NCBI GenBank assembly: GCA_013387265.2
Contig: JABFTP020000185.1
Coordinates: forward strand, 30,387,581-30,451,580
Direction of reading: 5' to 3'
DNA length: 64,000 nt
DNA from: Cryptolaemus montrouzieri
Lineage: Eukaryota; Arthropoda; Insecta; Coleoptera; Coccinellidae
The first letter of the stretch is position 1, and the number at the start of each line of letters is the position of its first letter. A program made the translations under genes and the position numbers. Below are positions 45,991 through 57,519 of the stretch, piece by piece. The notes under the pieces are model-generated. The model saw only the letters and a list, made by a program, of their open reading frames with translations. It was not told the origin of the DNA and ran no database searches.

Positions 45991-46877
45991 CAGGGTGCGG
46001 CACAGAAACTTGCTGATTTAAAAGGTTAATAAAAACAAAAATATTAGAGTTAATGTAATAATTCGTTTCACATATTATCTTACATTATCTGAATTTATTT
46101 ATTAAACTCTTTTAAAAATGGCATCGAACAAGTGACGGCCTCCATTGTCAATGCACTGAGCTATGCGATTCTTGAAGTTCTGATGAACTCTTTCAGGCAT
46201 ATCAACGGGTATGTCGGCGATGGCTTTCCGAATTTTGTCCTTTAGATAAGCTAGGGTTGTTAGCGCTCCAAAAACGCAGAAATGTGAAAGTCAGCTTTAT
46301 CACTGAAGAACACGAGCGTGTTGTGAGGCAGGTTTTCACCGAGAGCTTCACATGCATTTCGGCGGGCATTAAAATCGCTTTCATTCAGTGCCTGCGTTAC
46401 AGCCATTTTGTAGGGATGGAAATTGAGGTCTTGTTGAAGAATTCGTCTCACAGTGCGGTCAGATAACCCCAGAGCAGCTGCGTGTTTCCGCACCGAACGC
46501 CGAGGAGATCGGACGAATGACTCTCTTACTCTTTCAACATTTTCTGGAGTTCTGGCCGTCTGATGACCTTCTGATCCGGTTTTTGCGGCACTTTCACTCT
46601 ATCTGAATCTGTTCACGCACGAAACAATTGATTGCCGTTCAAGCACCGGAGCTGTTGGATGAGTACGGACGGCACGTTGAGTGGCGATAATGAAACGACC
46701 GTTGGAAAAGTAAACAAACGCATGCTGCTGCTTCATCCAATTCATGATGGCGACTGAAGAGGAAAGAAATAAAACTTCAGGACTTCTACTCTCCAATTTA
46801 TTGAACTCGTCTATGTCCCCCCACCCGTCGAGACAAGGCGACCGTTACCAATCAGCAAGTTTCTGTGCCGCACCCTG
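45991..46877 (-). mobile_element. Mariner deletion derivative (887 bp) inside a LINE
   Basis: Ends CAGGGTGCGGCACAGAAACT and its complement are flanked by TA (45989-45990 and 46878-46879). The minus-strand transposase keeps MNWMKQQHAFVYFSNGRFII and ATQRAVRTHP at the N-terminus, RKHAAALGLSDRTVRRILQQ (HTH), NTLVFFSDKADFHISAFLER (first Asp), and C-terminal AYLKDKIRKAIADIPVDMPE and CIDNGGRHLFDAIF. The middle, with the second and third catalytic residues, is deleted. Removing the element restores an open LINE frame across the site. Confidence 0.9.
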
Positions 46878-47170
46878 TACTTCTATATGCTCATACCAGC
46901 AGAGTCTGCTATCAAGCTGAAAGCCGAATAAACTGACTGTTCCTGTCTCAGCAGGTTTTTTTAGAGTGAATATAAGTTTTTGGGTCTTATTGGTGTTTTG
47001 TTTGAGGCCATTAGCTTCCAACCACGCTGCGGCTTGGTTGAGCCTATCTCCATCAATGCACTGTAGATCGCTTCTTTCCTTTTCGATATTAATTATAGTT
47101 GTATCATTGGCGTAGATATTGCGAGTGTTAAGTGATAAAAATTGTTGAGAATAATAGAGCTCCAAGTGTA
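46878..47170 (-). pseudogene. Jockey-like LINE, RT palm part
   Basis: Minus strand open frame: NTRNIYANDTTIINIEKERS (the YADDTT box reads YANDTT, one Asp changed to Asn), LNQAAAWLEANGLKQNTNKT, VSLFGFQLDSRLCWYEHIE. Continues at 45990. Confidence 0.8.
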
Positions 47171-47239
47171 AATGAAATGTTCAGTCAAAGAGAAGAATTA
47201 TCTTAGTTTATAAGTATTTCAAATTTGAAGAATATAATC

Positions 47240-47640
47240 GTAAATGAGCATCAGGGGAAACTAAATAAAGGTGAATATGTCAACCAGAAGAGTAACATAA
47301 GTTGCAACGATGAAATTTTAGCTAATCTGTTGAGCGAAAATCATCACAAAAGAAATGTATAAGACTGAAGCTGACATTACATGTATAACGACGAATCATC
47401 TACACTACGTAAAGCAAAATATCTATTATGCACACCGAAAACGGTTACCAGCTTCACCAAAATGTATCCAAGAAGTTCATGAAACATTGGATAAACTTAA
47501 CCTGAAAACCAAAAGAACCAGTGAATTTTTATTGATCATCAATGATTTCAGAGAATCAAAAAATTATTTCTCATTCACATTCTCATACTGCACCAAGTTT
47601 TTTAAACAATTGTTTCAACGGTAATTACATTCATTTGATT
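47240..47640 (+). pseudogene. MULE-like transposase N-terminal scrap
   Basis: The open frame from 47355 reads YAHRKRLPASPKCIQEVHET, LDKLNLKTKRTSEFLLI and NDFRESKNYFSF. It resembles the segment before the catalytic core of FLYWCH/MULE-type insect transposases, known from the family pattern of a paired-helix region followed by ENFLL and ND. No catalytic residue is present. Moderate confidence only. Confidence 0.5.
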
Positions 47641-48990
47641 TTCTTTCTGTTGAAGGATAACGCATACGAATTGTGCTTGTCAAAAATCAAATGATCACGA
47701 TTAAATATTGTATTATCAGCAGAAGTAGTGATTGATTTTGAAATCGCTATTCACCATGTCTCTCTACATGCTTAGCCAAATACAAAAATTACAGGATATA
47801 GGTTTCATCTCAAACAAGATTGGTACCGTAAAATTCAAAGATTAGGTTTAACGAATATAGAGAGAAATTGTCAGATAAAATCAAATGGATCCGATATTGT
47901 TCAGGGTTTTTGTTTTTGAAACACGTAGATGTAGGAGATTTTTATTTCTGCGAAATCTAAGAGATCAATTCGTAATGTGAAAGGTTACATCAACTCTCGG
48001 ATCACTTGTTTGAAAAATTTTCAACGACTTCTTCAATATTTCCACCATCAATCTGGGTAGATGCCTCCACTGTTCGACCAAAACGACAAATACATGTGAA
48101 TCAATCCATTCTTATTTTAATAAAGTTATGTACTTTACATACCCTCGGTTTTCATACAATACTTATTCTCAGCATTCAATCTGAGGTTTATGTAATATGT
48201 AATAGTATTCACCTTCCTTATTAATTCAAAATTATACTAGTTAGAAAAACCGTGCTTTCATAATGACAATAAGAAATTTAATTATGTTTTATACTATCAC
48301 AAGAGAATATAATACATAGTTTAATTTCTTATCAATCAATTAACTATTTGAAGTGCCTTCATAAAATAAAAATTGATATTTGTGAAAATAATGCTTCATC
48401 CAAGATGAATTATATAAAATTGTTCCGAATGGTTTCAGTGCTATCTGTAATAAAGTATTGTATAAATATCACTTATATTCTTAGACGTGTTTTCTTTCCT
48501 GAACCTACAATCGGTAAAATATTATAATCATGGATATACAGATTATGTACCTGAAATTTACTTGGAGTTCCAAATCCTTATACCTGAGTCCTGGGCCGAG
48601 ATGGGCACCACCGATTCTAGCGTGTAGTCATTCATGACCCAAATGGTACACGTGTCTACTTCACATTTTCAAATATGTCATTAACGAGAAGGTAGGGTAG
48701 CGTTCACGAAATATTACTACTGACTACTAGGAGCGCTTCTGAAAGATCATTTATATTCATTCTTTTTTTTATTATTATGAAATATGAAAATAATTGTACG
48801 GTTATAAATAAATCAAACAAGATATTCCTCAAATAAAACTTTGATGTCTTGAGTATCACTAAACCATAAACTACTCAACTGTTACCATGATAACGAGTAG
48901 GGAAAATAGTACAACAGAGTACTTGTATAAAATTATTAGAACCATTCTTTTAAACACAACTTTCTTGTTGATAACCCATTAAGGGCGCTC
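47641..48990. other. No gene recognised
   Basis: AT-rich. Part near 48990 should be the 3' untranslated region of the receptor-like gene. Nothing else supported. Confidence 0.45.
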
Positions 48991-49239
48991 TTATGGTGAC
49001 GACTTCTTTATGATGTTGTCCTTGTTTGTTTCAGGAAATAGCGAGGAAACAGGAGACACAATTGGGGATATAAATGCTGGTTTGGAAGGAGGTATACCTC
49101 TTCTATCGTGATCAATCTGAGCATAAATTGTTTGGTCGTCTCTTCTTCTGAGCGATCCAAATTTGTTGAGATCATTTTTGGTTTCCAACGATGTTGGTCG
49201 TACTAGAGCTAGTTCTGCATATGTAACTTGATCGTTAGC
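48991..49239 (-). CDS. Receptor-like gene, last exon (tyrosine-motif tail)
   Basis: Acceptor TTTTCAG before 49239. An 82-codon open frame ends in TAA at 48993-48991. The peptide contains QVTYAELALVRP and DDQTIYAQIDHD followed by a Pro/Ser-rich end with KPAFISPIVSPVSS. VxYxxL and TxYxxI fit ITIM- and ITSM-like phosphotyrosine motifs, as in cytoplasmic tails of Ig-superfamily receptors. I do not recognise the specific gene. It joins in phase 0 with the exon at 56846-56725. Codon use and the clean splice sites distinguish it from the surrounding transposon debris. Confidence 0.75.
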   Translation of the reverse strand, partial: ANDQVTYAELALVRPTSLETKNDLNKFGSLRRRDDQTIYAQIDHDRRGIPPSKPAFISPIVSPVSSLFPETNKDNIIKKSSP

Positions 49240-49379
49240 CTGAAAACAAAATTTATCTGTTACTTTTAATTTGTAAATGATTCTATCGGATAAGAAATCA
49301 TAAAGCACAAACTGCTATAATCAAAGCAGGCCATGTTGAATTAAAAGAATTGATGTTCGTGAGAAGGTTCAATAGAAGT

Positions 49380-50270
49380 ATGAAACTAGACCCCAGCAGA
49401 ATGTGCTGAAGCAGTGGTGTTAGATGACCTAGGTTGGACTTATACAAGAATTTGTCAAAGGCTTGGGGAGTCTCGTTCAACTGTTTCCAAAATGATCCAC
49501 AGGTTCAGGCAAACTGGTAGTCATGAAAGGATATCTGGGCAATGACGACCTCGAGCAACAACGTCGATTCATGACCGTTATTTAAAAACTGCTTTGTTGA
49601 GACATAGGATTGCTACAGTTAAGCACCATCAACTGCAGCTTCGACAGAACAATTAGCACCGAAAGGATGCGACAACGACTCAGGGAGTTCGGTTTTAGGT
49701 CTCGTGTCGCAGCTCGAGGCCCAGCTCTAACAGTATCGAAGAGAGATTGTTTGTTGCCAGGAAACATGTCATTTGGTTGAGAGCCATTGTGATTGATGAT
49801 CTCTAGTTTACAGACCTCGACATGAGAGATATGACCAGTGAAACTTTTTACCAACCTATGATTTTGGTAGAGGTACAATAATGGTGTGAGGAGGAATTTC
49901 TTTGACGGCCCCCACTGATCTGGTTATCGTAAATAATGGAGCCCTGAATGCTCAGAGCGGCGTTACAGACGTTTTAGAAGAACATGGGTAAAAGCTTTTT
50001 GTTAATGCATGATAACGACAAACCGCACCAAGCTCATATCGTTAGAAACTACCTTCAAGATCACGAAATTACTTCAATGGGATGGCCTGCACGAAGTCCA
50101 GATCTCAATCCCATATATTATCTCTGGGACATTCACAATAGATTAAGAAGTCAGCAAAACGAGTCAGCTACCGTGAATTCGGGTTGGATTAGACTGATCG
50201 AAACTGGTACGAAATGGATCAGAAAGCTATAAAGTTATTGATTTTGAGTACGAATCATAGATGCCTTGCA
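49380..50270 (+). pseudogene. Tc1-like (maleless-type) transposase
   Basis: Plus strand: LSPAECAEAVVLDDLGWTYT, RICQRLGESRSTVSKMIHRF and RQTGSHERISGQ (paired HTH). Then RIATVKHHQLQL, TERMRQRLREFGFRSRVAAR and GPALT. The first-Asp region is deleted or scrambled near 49740-49880. Then FLLMHDNDKPHQAHIVRNYL (second Asp, about 50010) and WPARSPDLNPIYYLWD, where NPIE is expected, so the catalytic Glu is Tyr (about 50115). Several stops. Confidence 0.87.
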
Positions 50271-50439
50271 ATAATTCTTTTCAGGGGTAGAAATATCCAG
50301 TACTAACAGGTGTTTTTGAGGACTTTGATTTCTGCTAAAAGTCTTACATTTTTCATAATTCGTACCGTTTTCATTTTTATAGTTCCCAAGCGTTCCTCAG
50401 AGCTTGTGGATTGTTGGTGAAATATTTCTCCTTATAGTC

Positions 50440-50819
50440 TATTTGGTAAAGACGTAAAGTAATAAAAGCTCATAAAGTATGCAAATTCTTTAAAAATGAG
50501 GTACGTGGGCCGATTAAAAAATAAATGTAGTTTCTATGATTTTTTCTTGAAACAGGCACCAATCTGTTGCTGGATCTTTGATAGAAACCTTCGTACAAAT
50601 CTATAGGAAGAACTCAACTACCTGAACACGATCTTCTCTGTTTTTTTTGTTGCTTGCGAATATTGATGTTTCCGTTTTAAATGAAAGTCACTTTAGACGT
50701 CTGAAATTTGTAGTCAGTAACGTAGAAGAATATGTGTTTCAAGGGTTTCTTCGAAAATAGAATCGAATCAATTGAATTGAATGAATTTCATGCATACTCA
50801 ACTTACACTTAATTCTATA
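50440..50819. repeat. Dispersed repeat R', left part
   Basis: Counterpart of 23045-23454. It stops at the hAT target duplication, resumes at 52208-52226, is interrupted again by the LINE, and ends around 54126-54200. Confidence 0.82.
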
Positions 50820-50827
50820 TGTTAGAA

Positions 50828-52199
50828 CAGGGGTGCTCCAACTTGAACTGCTGGCGATCTACCTCAATATTTTTAGACTACTTACGATCGACTCTGAGAG
50901 GCTTATCGTACGTAAACGATACCCCCTACCTACTTACCTAGGTAGGGTGTACTGTAGCATATATAGATATTAGCTTTCTGCACAATATACATTATTTTAG
51001 TCAAGGTTTGGGTTAGGTTTAGTAAGGTTCTTCTCTATAATATCAATGAAAAAACTCATTCAAAATTGCGAGTTTATTGGTTGTTACAGAACAAAAGAGT
51101 TATATATGGTGTTAAACTTAACTAAGGAGTGACTTTGGATGTTGAAGCGTGGCACTGCATGTCCTCAGCATACGTTTCATAAGATGGTACGTAATCTCTG
51201 AGTGCTAATCGCAAGCATAATGACATATGATCGTCAGTTAGTCGAGTGCGATATTTTGACTTAATTATCCTCATTTCAGATAATGCAGACTCCCACAAGT
51301 TGACCCAAACATTGCCGTCAGTCAAAGGCGATTTGACTTATCTTCAGATATGAAACACCAGAAATGTGTATCAGATGCTGTAGCTTTGAGATGTATATCT
51401 GATATAATCTGCACCAACTCATTTTCAACAGAACATGAGATCATATTGAATTGACTAGCTATTTCAGTAGCTAATTCCCCAATGTTTTTACATGAAAAAG
51501 GATAACTTATAAATGATGCTATAATTACCAATTTACTGCAATCATAAAAACGCATTTCGAATTGTCCCAAAATATTTGATAATTCAGTCTCATACGTTTT
51601 ATAATTCAACTGAGAAATCCTTGCTTTCAAAGACGGAAAATGTTTCAGATCCTTTCTTTTTAGTTGATCTATCATATGGTGTTTAAGTGCATTGTGATGT
51701 AAGTCAAAAATGCCAAATCAGTCAGCCATTTTTCGATTTTCAACATCTGAGTGTCATCACCTTTTTCGTCTAGAAAAGCTGTTATTTCGGGCAATCATTC
51801 TTGAAACCTTCCTAGGAATTTTCCACGACTCAACCACCTGACCTCCGTGTGAAGAACTAAATCAGTGTGTTCAGCTGACTCCCTATCTTCCAGCTACAAC
51901 TTAAAGAGCAATTCAGAATGACTCCAATTCCTGCAGGCACAACATTTATATCGGCGTGAACGAAAGTCTTCAATGTTCCTGTCCAACGCGCCGCCCGAAA
52001 TTTCTAGAGAAGCGGCCAGAAAAACGCGGCTTTTCTTTGACAAGTACAGCGCTTTCCTTTGATGAAGCCGCCTTTTGCCGCTAGCAGTTATTTTATTACG
52101 TAGTAAATTTTTGTAGTTTAGTAACCTACTTATTAAAAATTTTCCTCTTCTCGAGATGTACTCAAAAAGCATTCGCGACCGACCGGTTCAGCAACCCTG
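50828..52199 (-). mobile_element. hAT element, copy 3, with 8-bp target duplication
   Basis: Ends CAGGGGTGCTCCAAC and a decayed GTTCAGCAACCCTG, flanked by the 8-bp repeat TGTTAGAA (50820-50827 and 52200-52207). Minus-strand transposase pieces match copy 1 (DLKHFPSLKARISQLNYKTY, AELSNILGQFEMRFYDCSKL-type, CKNIGELATEIASQFNM) but the N-terminal coding half is missing. Internally deleted. Confidence 0.93.
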
Positions 52200-52226
52200 T
52201 GTTAGAATATATAATAATTGAATAAT

Positions 52227-54118
52227 ACCCGCACGGTATCACAGAACGGCAAACCTAATAATAAACCCTGGTTCACCACTGAAGTCAAAAACATTACAAA
52301 GGAAAAAAACAAATATATCTAGAATATAAGAACCATCCGACACCAGAGAACCGAAATAGATACATAGAAATAAGAAATAGGGTGAATAACAGAGTTCGGG
52401 AAATTAAAGAAGAATACTGGCAGAGATTTACTGCTGAAATGGAAGCGGATATATACGTAGCGCAAAAACGAATTTGGAAATTATTAAGGGGTATGAAAAA
52501 GGACACCAATGAAACTATACAACAGAAAACAATCACAAACGAAACATGGGAAAAATACTTCAAAAATCTTTACACCGAATCAGAATATGAAGAAGAACCC
52601 CCAGAAGAAGACTTAGAAAACGACATTATAAATGAACCGGTAACAATCACGAAACAGCAAGTAGCTATGGCAATAAGTAAACTTAAAAATAGGAAAGCTC
52701 CAAATGAAGATAAGATAACAAATGAGATGATCAAATATGGCGGAGAAGCCATGAGAGAAGAGTACACAAAACTGTTTAACATCATAATTCAACACGGAAA
52801 AATACCAGAAGAATGGAAAAGAAGTGTAACAGTGCCTATCTTTAAAAAAGGAGACAAAACAAATCCAGCCAACTATCGCGGAATAACCTTATTAAGCACC
52901 TCTTTGAAACTGCTTACAAAGATTCTTGCCGATGACATAACGTCAACAATGCCAATCAGCGAAGAGCAACAAGGCTCTCGAAAAAACCGGTCCACGGTCG
53001 ATGCACTATTTATAACAAGGCAATTAGTAGAAAAGTCTCTTGAATATAACACTCCAGCATATCTCTGTTTCATAGACTTAACGAAGGCCTTCGACAGAGT
53101 CCAACTGAAGGATGTAATCAAGATACTGGAAAACAAAGAGGTACCCAAAAAATATATAAGACTCATAAAAGATCTGAACACTAATACAACAACGCAAATA
53201 CGAACAAACCACACCCTAACGCAGCATTTCGGAACAACGTCGGGCATCCGCCAAGGTGATAGTCTTAGCCCTCTACTATTTAATACTGTTATGGACCAAC
53301 TTGTGAAGACCGTTAAAAACTTGGGACTAGGATACCGCATGGGAACCTACAAAATTAACATCTTATGCTATGCCGATGGCGCCGTACTCATTGCAGAATC
53401 AGAAGACGACCTACACAGAATGTTATACGCCTTTAGCAAACGCGCAAAAAATTTCAATATGGAAATCTCAACAAGTAAAACAAAATGCATGACCATAGCT
53501 AAGGAACCTCTGCGCTGCAAGCTAACAATAGACAACGCCACTATAGACCAAGGCATTTCATTCGAATACTTAGGGTGCAAAATAACAAGCACAGGATACC
53601 TCGAAGACGAAGTGAGGAGACAAGTGAACAAAGCAGCTGCAGTATCGGGACATCTTAAACAACCAATTTGGAGAAATAAACACCTCAGTATACCATGCAA
53701 ATCCAGAAACTACAAAACATGTGTGCGACCAATTATGACATACGGGGCAGAAACAAGAGCGGAAACGTCGGTAACAAAGAGGATACTAAGAACAACAGAA
53801 ATGAAAACGCTAAGAACTATAACCGGTTACACATTGAATGACAGACAAAGAAATACCGACATAAGGGAAAAATGTGAAACAGACGATATTGTAAGATGGG
53901 TAAGAAAAAGAAGAAGAGAATGGAACCAGCATGTAAACAGAATGACCACAGATAGAATAGCCAAAATCGTATATAACAACATACCACACGGAAAAAGACC
54001 CGTTGGACGACCACCAAAACGATGGCGGACAGTTGGCAATCAACTTCACAAGAACTGCTGCAGGGAAACCGGAACTGAACAGGCGCTACGCCTTCTACAC
54101 GGTGAAGAAGAAGAAGAA
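52227..54118 (+). mobile_element. RTE-like LINE, 5'-truncated, with (GAA)n tail and 7-bp target duplication
   Basis: Flanked by GAATAAT at 52220-52226 and 54119-54125. The 3' end is a GAA microsatellite, as expected for RTE-type elements ending in short tandem repeats. The pre-insertion sequence survives at 26191-26260. Contains one long open frame. Confidence 0.9.
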
Positions 54119-54124
54119 GAATAA
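52382..54124 (+). pseudogene. RTE-like reverse transcriptase, 580-residue open frame, one catalytic Asp lost
   Basis: In-frame coding similarity continues upstream to about 52240 (KPWFTTEVKNI, YIEIRNRV), so the first ATG here is not the natural start and the endonuclease domain is missing. RT domain: KAPNEDKITNEMIKYGG, TVPIFKKGDKTNPANYRGIT, CFIDLTKAFDRVQLK (motif A), SGIRQGDSLSPLLFNTVMDQ, and ILCYADGAVLIAES, where YADD is expected: the second catalytic Asp is Gly. Post-RT: FEYLGCKITSTGYLEDEVRR, RRREWNQHVNRM, GKRPVGRPPKRW. No internal stop over 580 codons, so it is recent, but the YADG change should inactivate it. Confidence 0.92.
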
Positions 54125-54125
54125 T

Positions 54126-54420
54126 CTTTATGATATTTCAGATAACTCAATGAGTTCAGTAAATTTTAGAAATGAACATTTATTTTATATTATAGTAGAG
54201 TGAAGCTAAATTTTCCACATGAGTTTTAACATTACCTAACAGAATTTTAAACACTGTTTATAAATAATTTCATGAAATTATAAAACGTCTAGTTCTAAAT
54301 TCAATTTCTTTCTACACTTTAAAATTATAAAAATCAAAATAATGCTTGTCAAAATGCTCATATATTTTGAGCTGCAATCTTTTTATGAAATATTTACAGT
54401 TCATCTTCTGATCATGTATC
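54126..54420. other. End of repeat R' and spacer
   Basis: 54126-54200 matches 26206-26280. The rest shows no feature. Confidence 0.6.
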
Positions 54421-54429
54421 TTCATTACC

Positions 54430-55680
54430 TCAATTCACAATAACAGAAGCTAGCAAAGCATCCATAATATGATCCAGTTCCCACATTTTATTTACTTCTT
54501 TAATGACGTGGTCTATATAATTTTTACAGTTTGGGATGAAACACTTTTATCGCACTGTTGAAATGAAGTTCGACGTCTTTTATCTTAAAACTTGTGTTCT
54601 TTCAACCCACTTCACCATTTACCTGTGCCCATATTAGATCAATTCGGAGTGGTAAGGTGGAAGGCTGAGTATACTAACTTCTCGGTTTTTTGCCATTCAA
54701 TAGATAATAATTCCTTTTTTACCATATTTTCTCCAAAAGAGATATTTTTATCGGTCAACCATCTGATGATGTTGCTTTACGCCATGAAGATGTTGGCGTT
54801 AATTCAATCTGTCGCGAATGGTAGTTTGCGTTATCTATTACTATAACAGATCCTAGTGGAATCAAATTCAACCACTGTCCAAAATATTCTTAGAAAACAT
54901 CCGCATTCATGTCCTCATGAAAGTGTTTAGTATTTTTTCCTTGAAATGATAATAACCCCCTATTTACAAAACCGTTAACACTACCTATTTGCGTTACTAT
55001 TATACTTCGTCCTTTTCCTGACGGAGTCTGAAATCCTGTAGACAATACTTGGAGAAAAGCTTGTCGACAATCTTTCATGTTTTCATCATTTCAAGTTTTC
55101 TGAACCGTGTACCCTTGATTAACGCAAGTTTCATCAAGATAAAACATTTTCTTACTTTGAGCACGATATTTTTTAATTGCTGTTAAATAATTTAGTCTCC
55201 AGCAAAACGATTTCTTCTTTATCTATGATGAGAACTGACTTCTTATCGTGCTTTTTTCATGAGAAATTCAATTCATGCAAAACTTGTCTCAATTCGTTTT
55301 TTGATATTAAAGGCAAGTCCTGATCTCCTTCGAGCACAGCGTGTGTTATTTTCACAGTGAAAGTTTCTTTCCGAAAATAGAAAGAATGCACAGTTTCTCG
55401 AATAGTATTCCTAAAGTCTTCATTAATAACCATTCGGGGACTTCCTGGGGAAGTTTTTGGAGGTTTCACTATAAATCCATTTTTATATTTTCTTTCCTTG
55501 AGAAACTTGTATATTGTGGACTGTACAATTGGCGTAATCTCAGAACACATTATAACATTTTCATCGATTGAAGGTAAATGACCGTGATACTTTAAAGCAT
55601 CGTATTCATTCAAAATATTTAATTTTTCACGTTGGAAAAGTGGTATATTTTTAGCACGTTCAAATTAGAAAACTTCTCCA
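54430..55680 (-). pseudogene. IS630/Tc1-like DDE transposase, copy 2
   Basis: Minus strand from about 55660: DALKYHGHLPSIDENVIMCS, IYKFLKERKYKNGFIVKPPK and SPRMVINEDFRNTIRETVHS (DNA-binding part, 55613-55350), LRQVLHEL, then YLDETCVNQGYTVQKT (first Asp, about 55130), GRSIIVTQIGSVNGFV, KNTKHFHEDMNADVF, then frame-shifted VIVIDNANYHSRQIE (second Asp, about 54850) and IWAQVNGEVG (about 54640). More complete at the N-terminus than the copy at 17050-17830. Confidence 0.85.
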
Positions 55681-55782
55681 TTATTTGTGAAATGATCAAA
55701 ACACTTTCACCAACTACTAACTGATGGATACAAATGATAAAACTACTGCAAGAACTCTTCTTAATATATATCTATGTAATAA

Positions 55783-55905
55783 TTACCTTTCTTGGGGTAA
55801 AATTTGGAGAATATACTTAATAATACACTTTAACGCTTATCCGAGTGTCCTCCTGTCATCTAAATATTTATTGCTCTAGTCTACGGCTTTACCAAATCGA
55901 CTATA
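55783..55905. repeat. Repeat shared with 28198-28325
   Basis: GGAGAATATACTTAATAATA and GGCTTTACCAAATCGACT are shared with the flank of the Tc1-like remnant at 28198. A TTAATTTCTTGGC end motif follows at about 55965. Probably another, shorter copy of the same element family. Confidence 0.7.
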
Positions 55906-55984
55906 ATCTAATATAACATTTTAAGCTTTTTTGAATAAATTTGAATTTTCGATTTTGTGCATTAATTTCTTGGCACATTGTAGT

Positions 55985-56724
55985 ATTACCTCCTCTCGGT
56001 AAGTGGTATTTCCTCAAATATATTGTAACAGTCCGATTTCTCGAATTAATCATTTAAATCTTTTAAACTCAGTTTTCATAATTTTATTGATAATTCAATC
56101 TCATTTCATCAAGTTAAATATTCAAACAGTTTGAAATTCCAATCAAGAATCTACAGGTAATGATACCCAATGAAAATTATAGTTATATCCGTAAGGTGTC
56201 GTTGGTATTGATCTAGGTTGTTCACCGGTTAATTGTGAAATCAGTACTTGAAAGAAGATCGTTTTCTCGTTTCTGTGGGAGAACGGAAAGCAGTACTCAT
56301 TCTATGTTTCGTTTCCACTTTATTGTTGTGAAGAGAATCATTTCGCTTTTTGTTACTTTCTTTTGAAAATCAATAGTTTTGCATAGAACCGAGTCTGTAT
56401 AAGTTTGGAATTCATTAGATTCGCTCCCTTTCATTTAGAAATTTTCGGAATCGTTTGTAATTTTCAGTAATAGAAATTAAGTATTCTTTGATTTTCTGGA
56501 TAAATTCTAATCGTCTGAGGCGTTATAAGTAGTCGGTAATTTTTCCGGATTTCCTCGACAACCAATACAATTAGAGAGTGGAGAGATTTCGAATTTTCTT
56601 TTGTTATATTAACCTAGATCGATATCTGCTACTCCAAGGATATTCTAGAAACAAAACTATTACAATATCTTCTCAAAAATTAAAAAAAAAATGAATTCAA
56701 GTAACTCTACTATACAATACTTAC
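55985..56724. other. Intron sequence, no gene recognised
   Basis: Short frames only. Immediately downstream, in transcription sense, of the receptor-like exon donor. Confidence 0.45.
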
Positions 56725-56846
56725 ATTGTGCAGTTCATGTGCTCTGTCTCTTGCTAAAAAAGCTTCTGCTAAAGGGGTTACGATACTCTGCTGCGGTGAT
56801 AGAGAATAGTGATTTCCTGGGTCTGAATCCAATTGGTGATCTGAAT
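56725..56846 (-). CDS. Receptor-like gene, penultimate exon in window
   Basis: Acceptor TTATTTCAG before 56846 (an alternative AG lies six bases further in) and donor AAT|GTAAGT at 56725. 122 nt with two leading bases, then SDHQLDSDPGNHYSLSPQQS, IVTPLAEAFLARDRAHELHN. The joint to 49239 continues ANDQVTYAEL. Read as part of a cytoplasmic tail; upstream exons with membrane or extracellular domains were not found in the window. HYSLSP may be a further tyrosine motif. Confidence 0.68.
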
Positions 56847-57519
56847 CTGAAATAAACATTTTAACATTTGTAAAAGGCTTTTCAATTCGGCACACGTCAG
56901 ATATTTAACTTTCACGAAACGAGTGCCAAGATATTTCGAACATACATTTTTGTTATAGTTTTATCAAGTTTGATTTTGAAAAGCAACAGTCATATCGCAA
57001 AAGTTCAAATAATAATTCAAATACGGATTTATTACTGATACTCGGGTAGTAATATTGAAGAATATACAAGGGGGCTACAATTTTACCCCACAGATGGCAT
57101 TATTTGAAGATAAAGAAGGAGGGTGTCAACGAAAAATGAGCCTGTTTCTTCATACCAATGTTTTGATATAGGGTGTCTCATTATATAAAAAAAAAGAAAA
57201 AACAATTCTCTGAATCTGAAACAGCTGATCATTTGCCAAATTTGTTTCTATAAATTTCATAGAGAAAGGTTAATTTACGTACCAAAATGATGCACTGTTA
57301 TGTAACCTACTGTTCATTAAATAAAATACCAACTTAGAAAATGAGTGAAAATAAATAAATGTTGTATGTTGTCATACATCATCTGCCTCTGCTTGTGATG
57401 CCCGTTGACACCATTTTCAGCAGATTGAAGCATTGGAGTAGAGTGTTTATTTCATATATGATTTTGGGAGAGCACCTTACACAGAAATCAAAGAATTCCT
57501 TGATGGTGTTAGTTGACTG
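56847..57519. other. No gene recognised
   Basis: AT-rich spacer. A poly-A-like run near 57190 and a GGGTGTC motif near 57170 were seen without a partner. Confidence 0.4.

Larger units (their letters stand above)
49240..56724 (-). other. Receptor-like gene, last intron (about 7.5 kb)
   Basis: Donor AAT|GTAAGT at 56724 and acceptor TTTTCAG at 49240. It contains a Tc1-like copy, repeat R', a hAT copy, an RTE-like LINE and an IS630-like copy. Confidence 0.72.

Noticed and set aside
47355..47624. Host gene exon
   Set aside because: No splice sites in phase with the receptor-like exons; the sequence looks like a MULE transposase segment.
52294..54049. Several minus-strand frames up to 155 residues
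   Set aside because: Shadows of the 580-codon plus-strand LINE frame; no motif.
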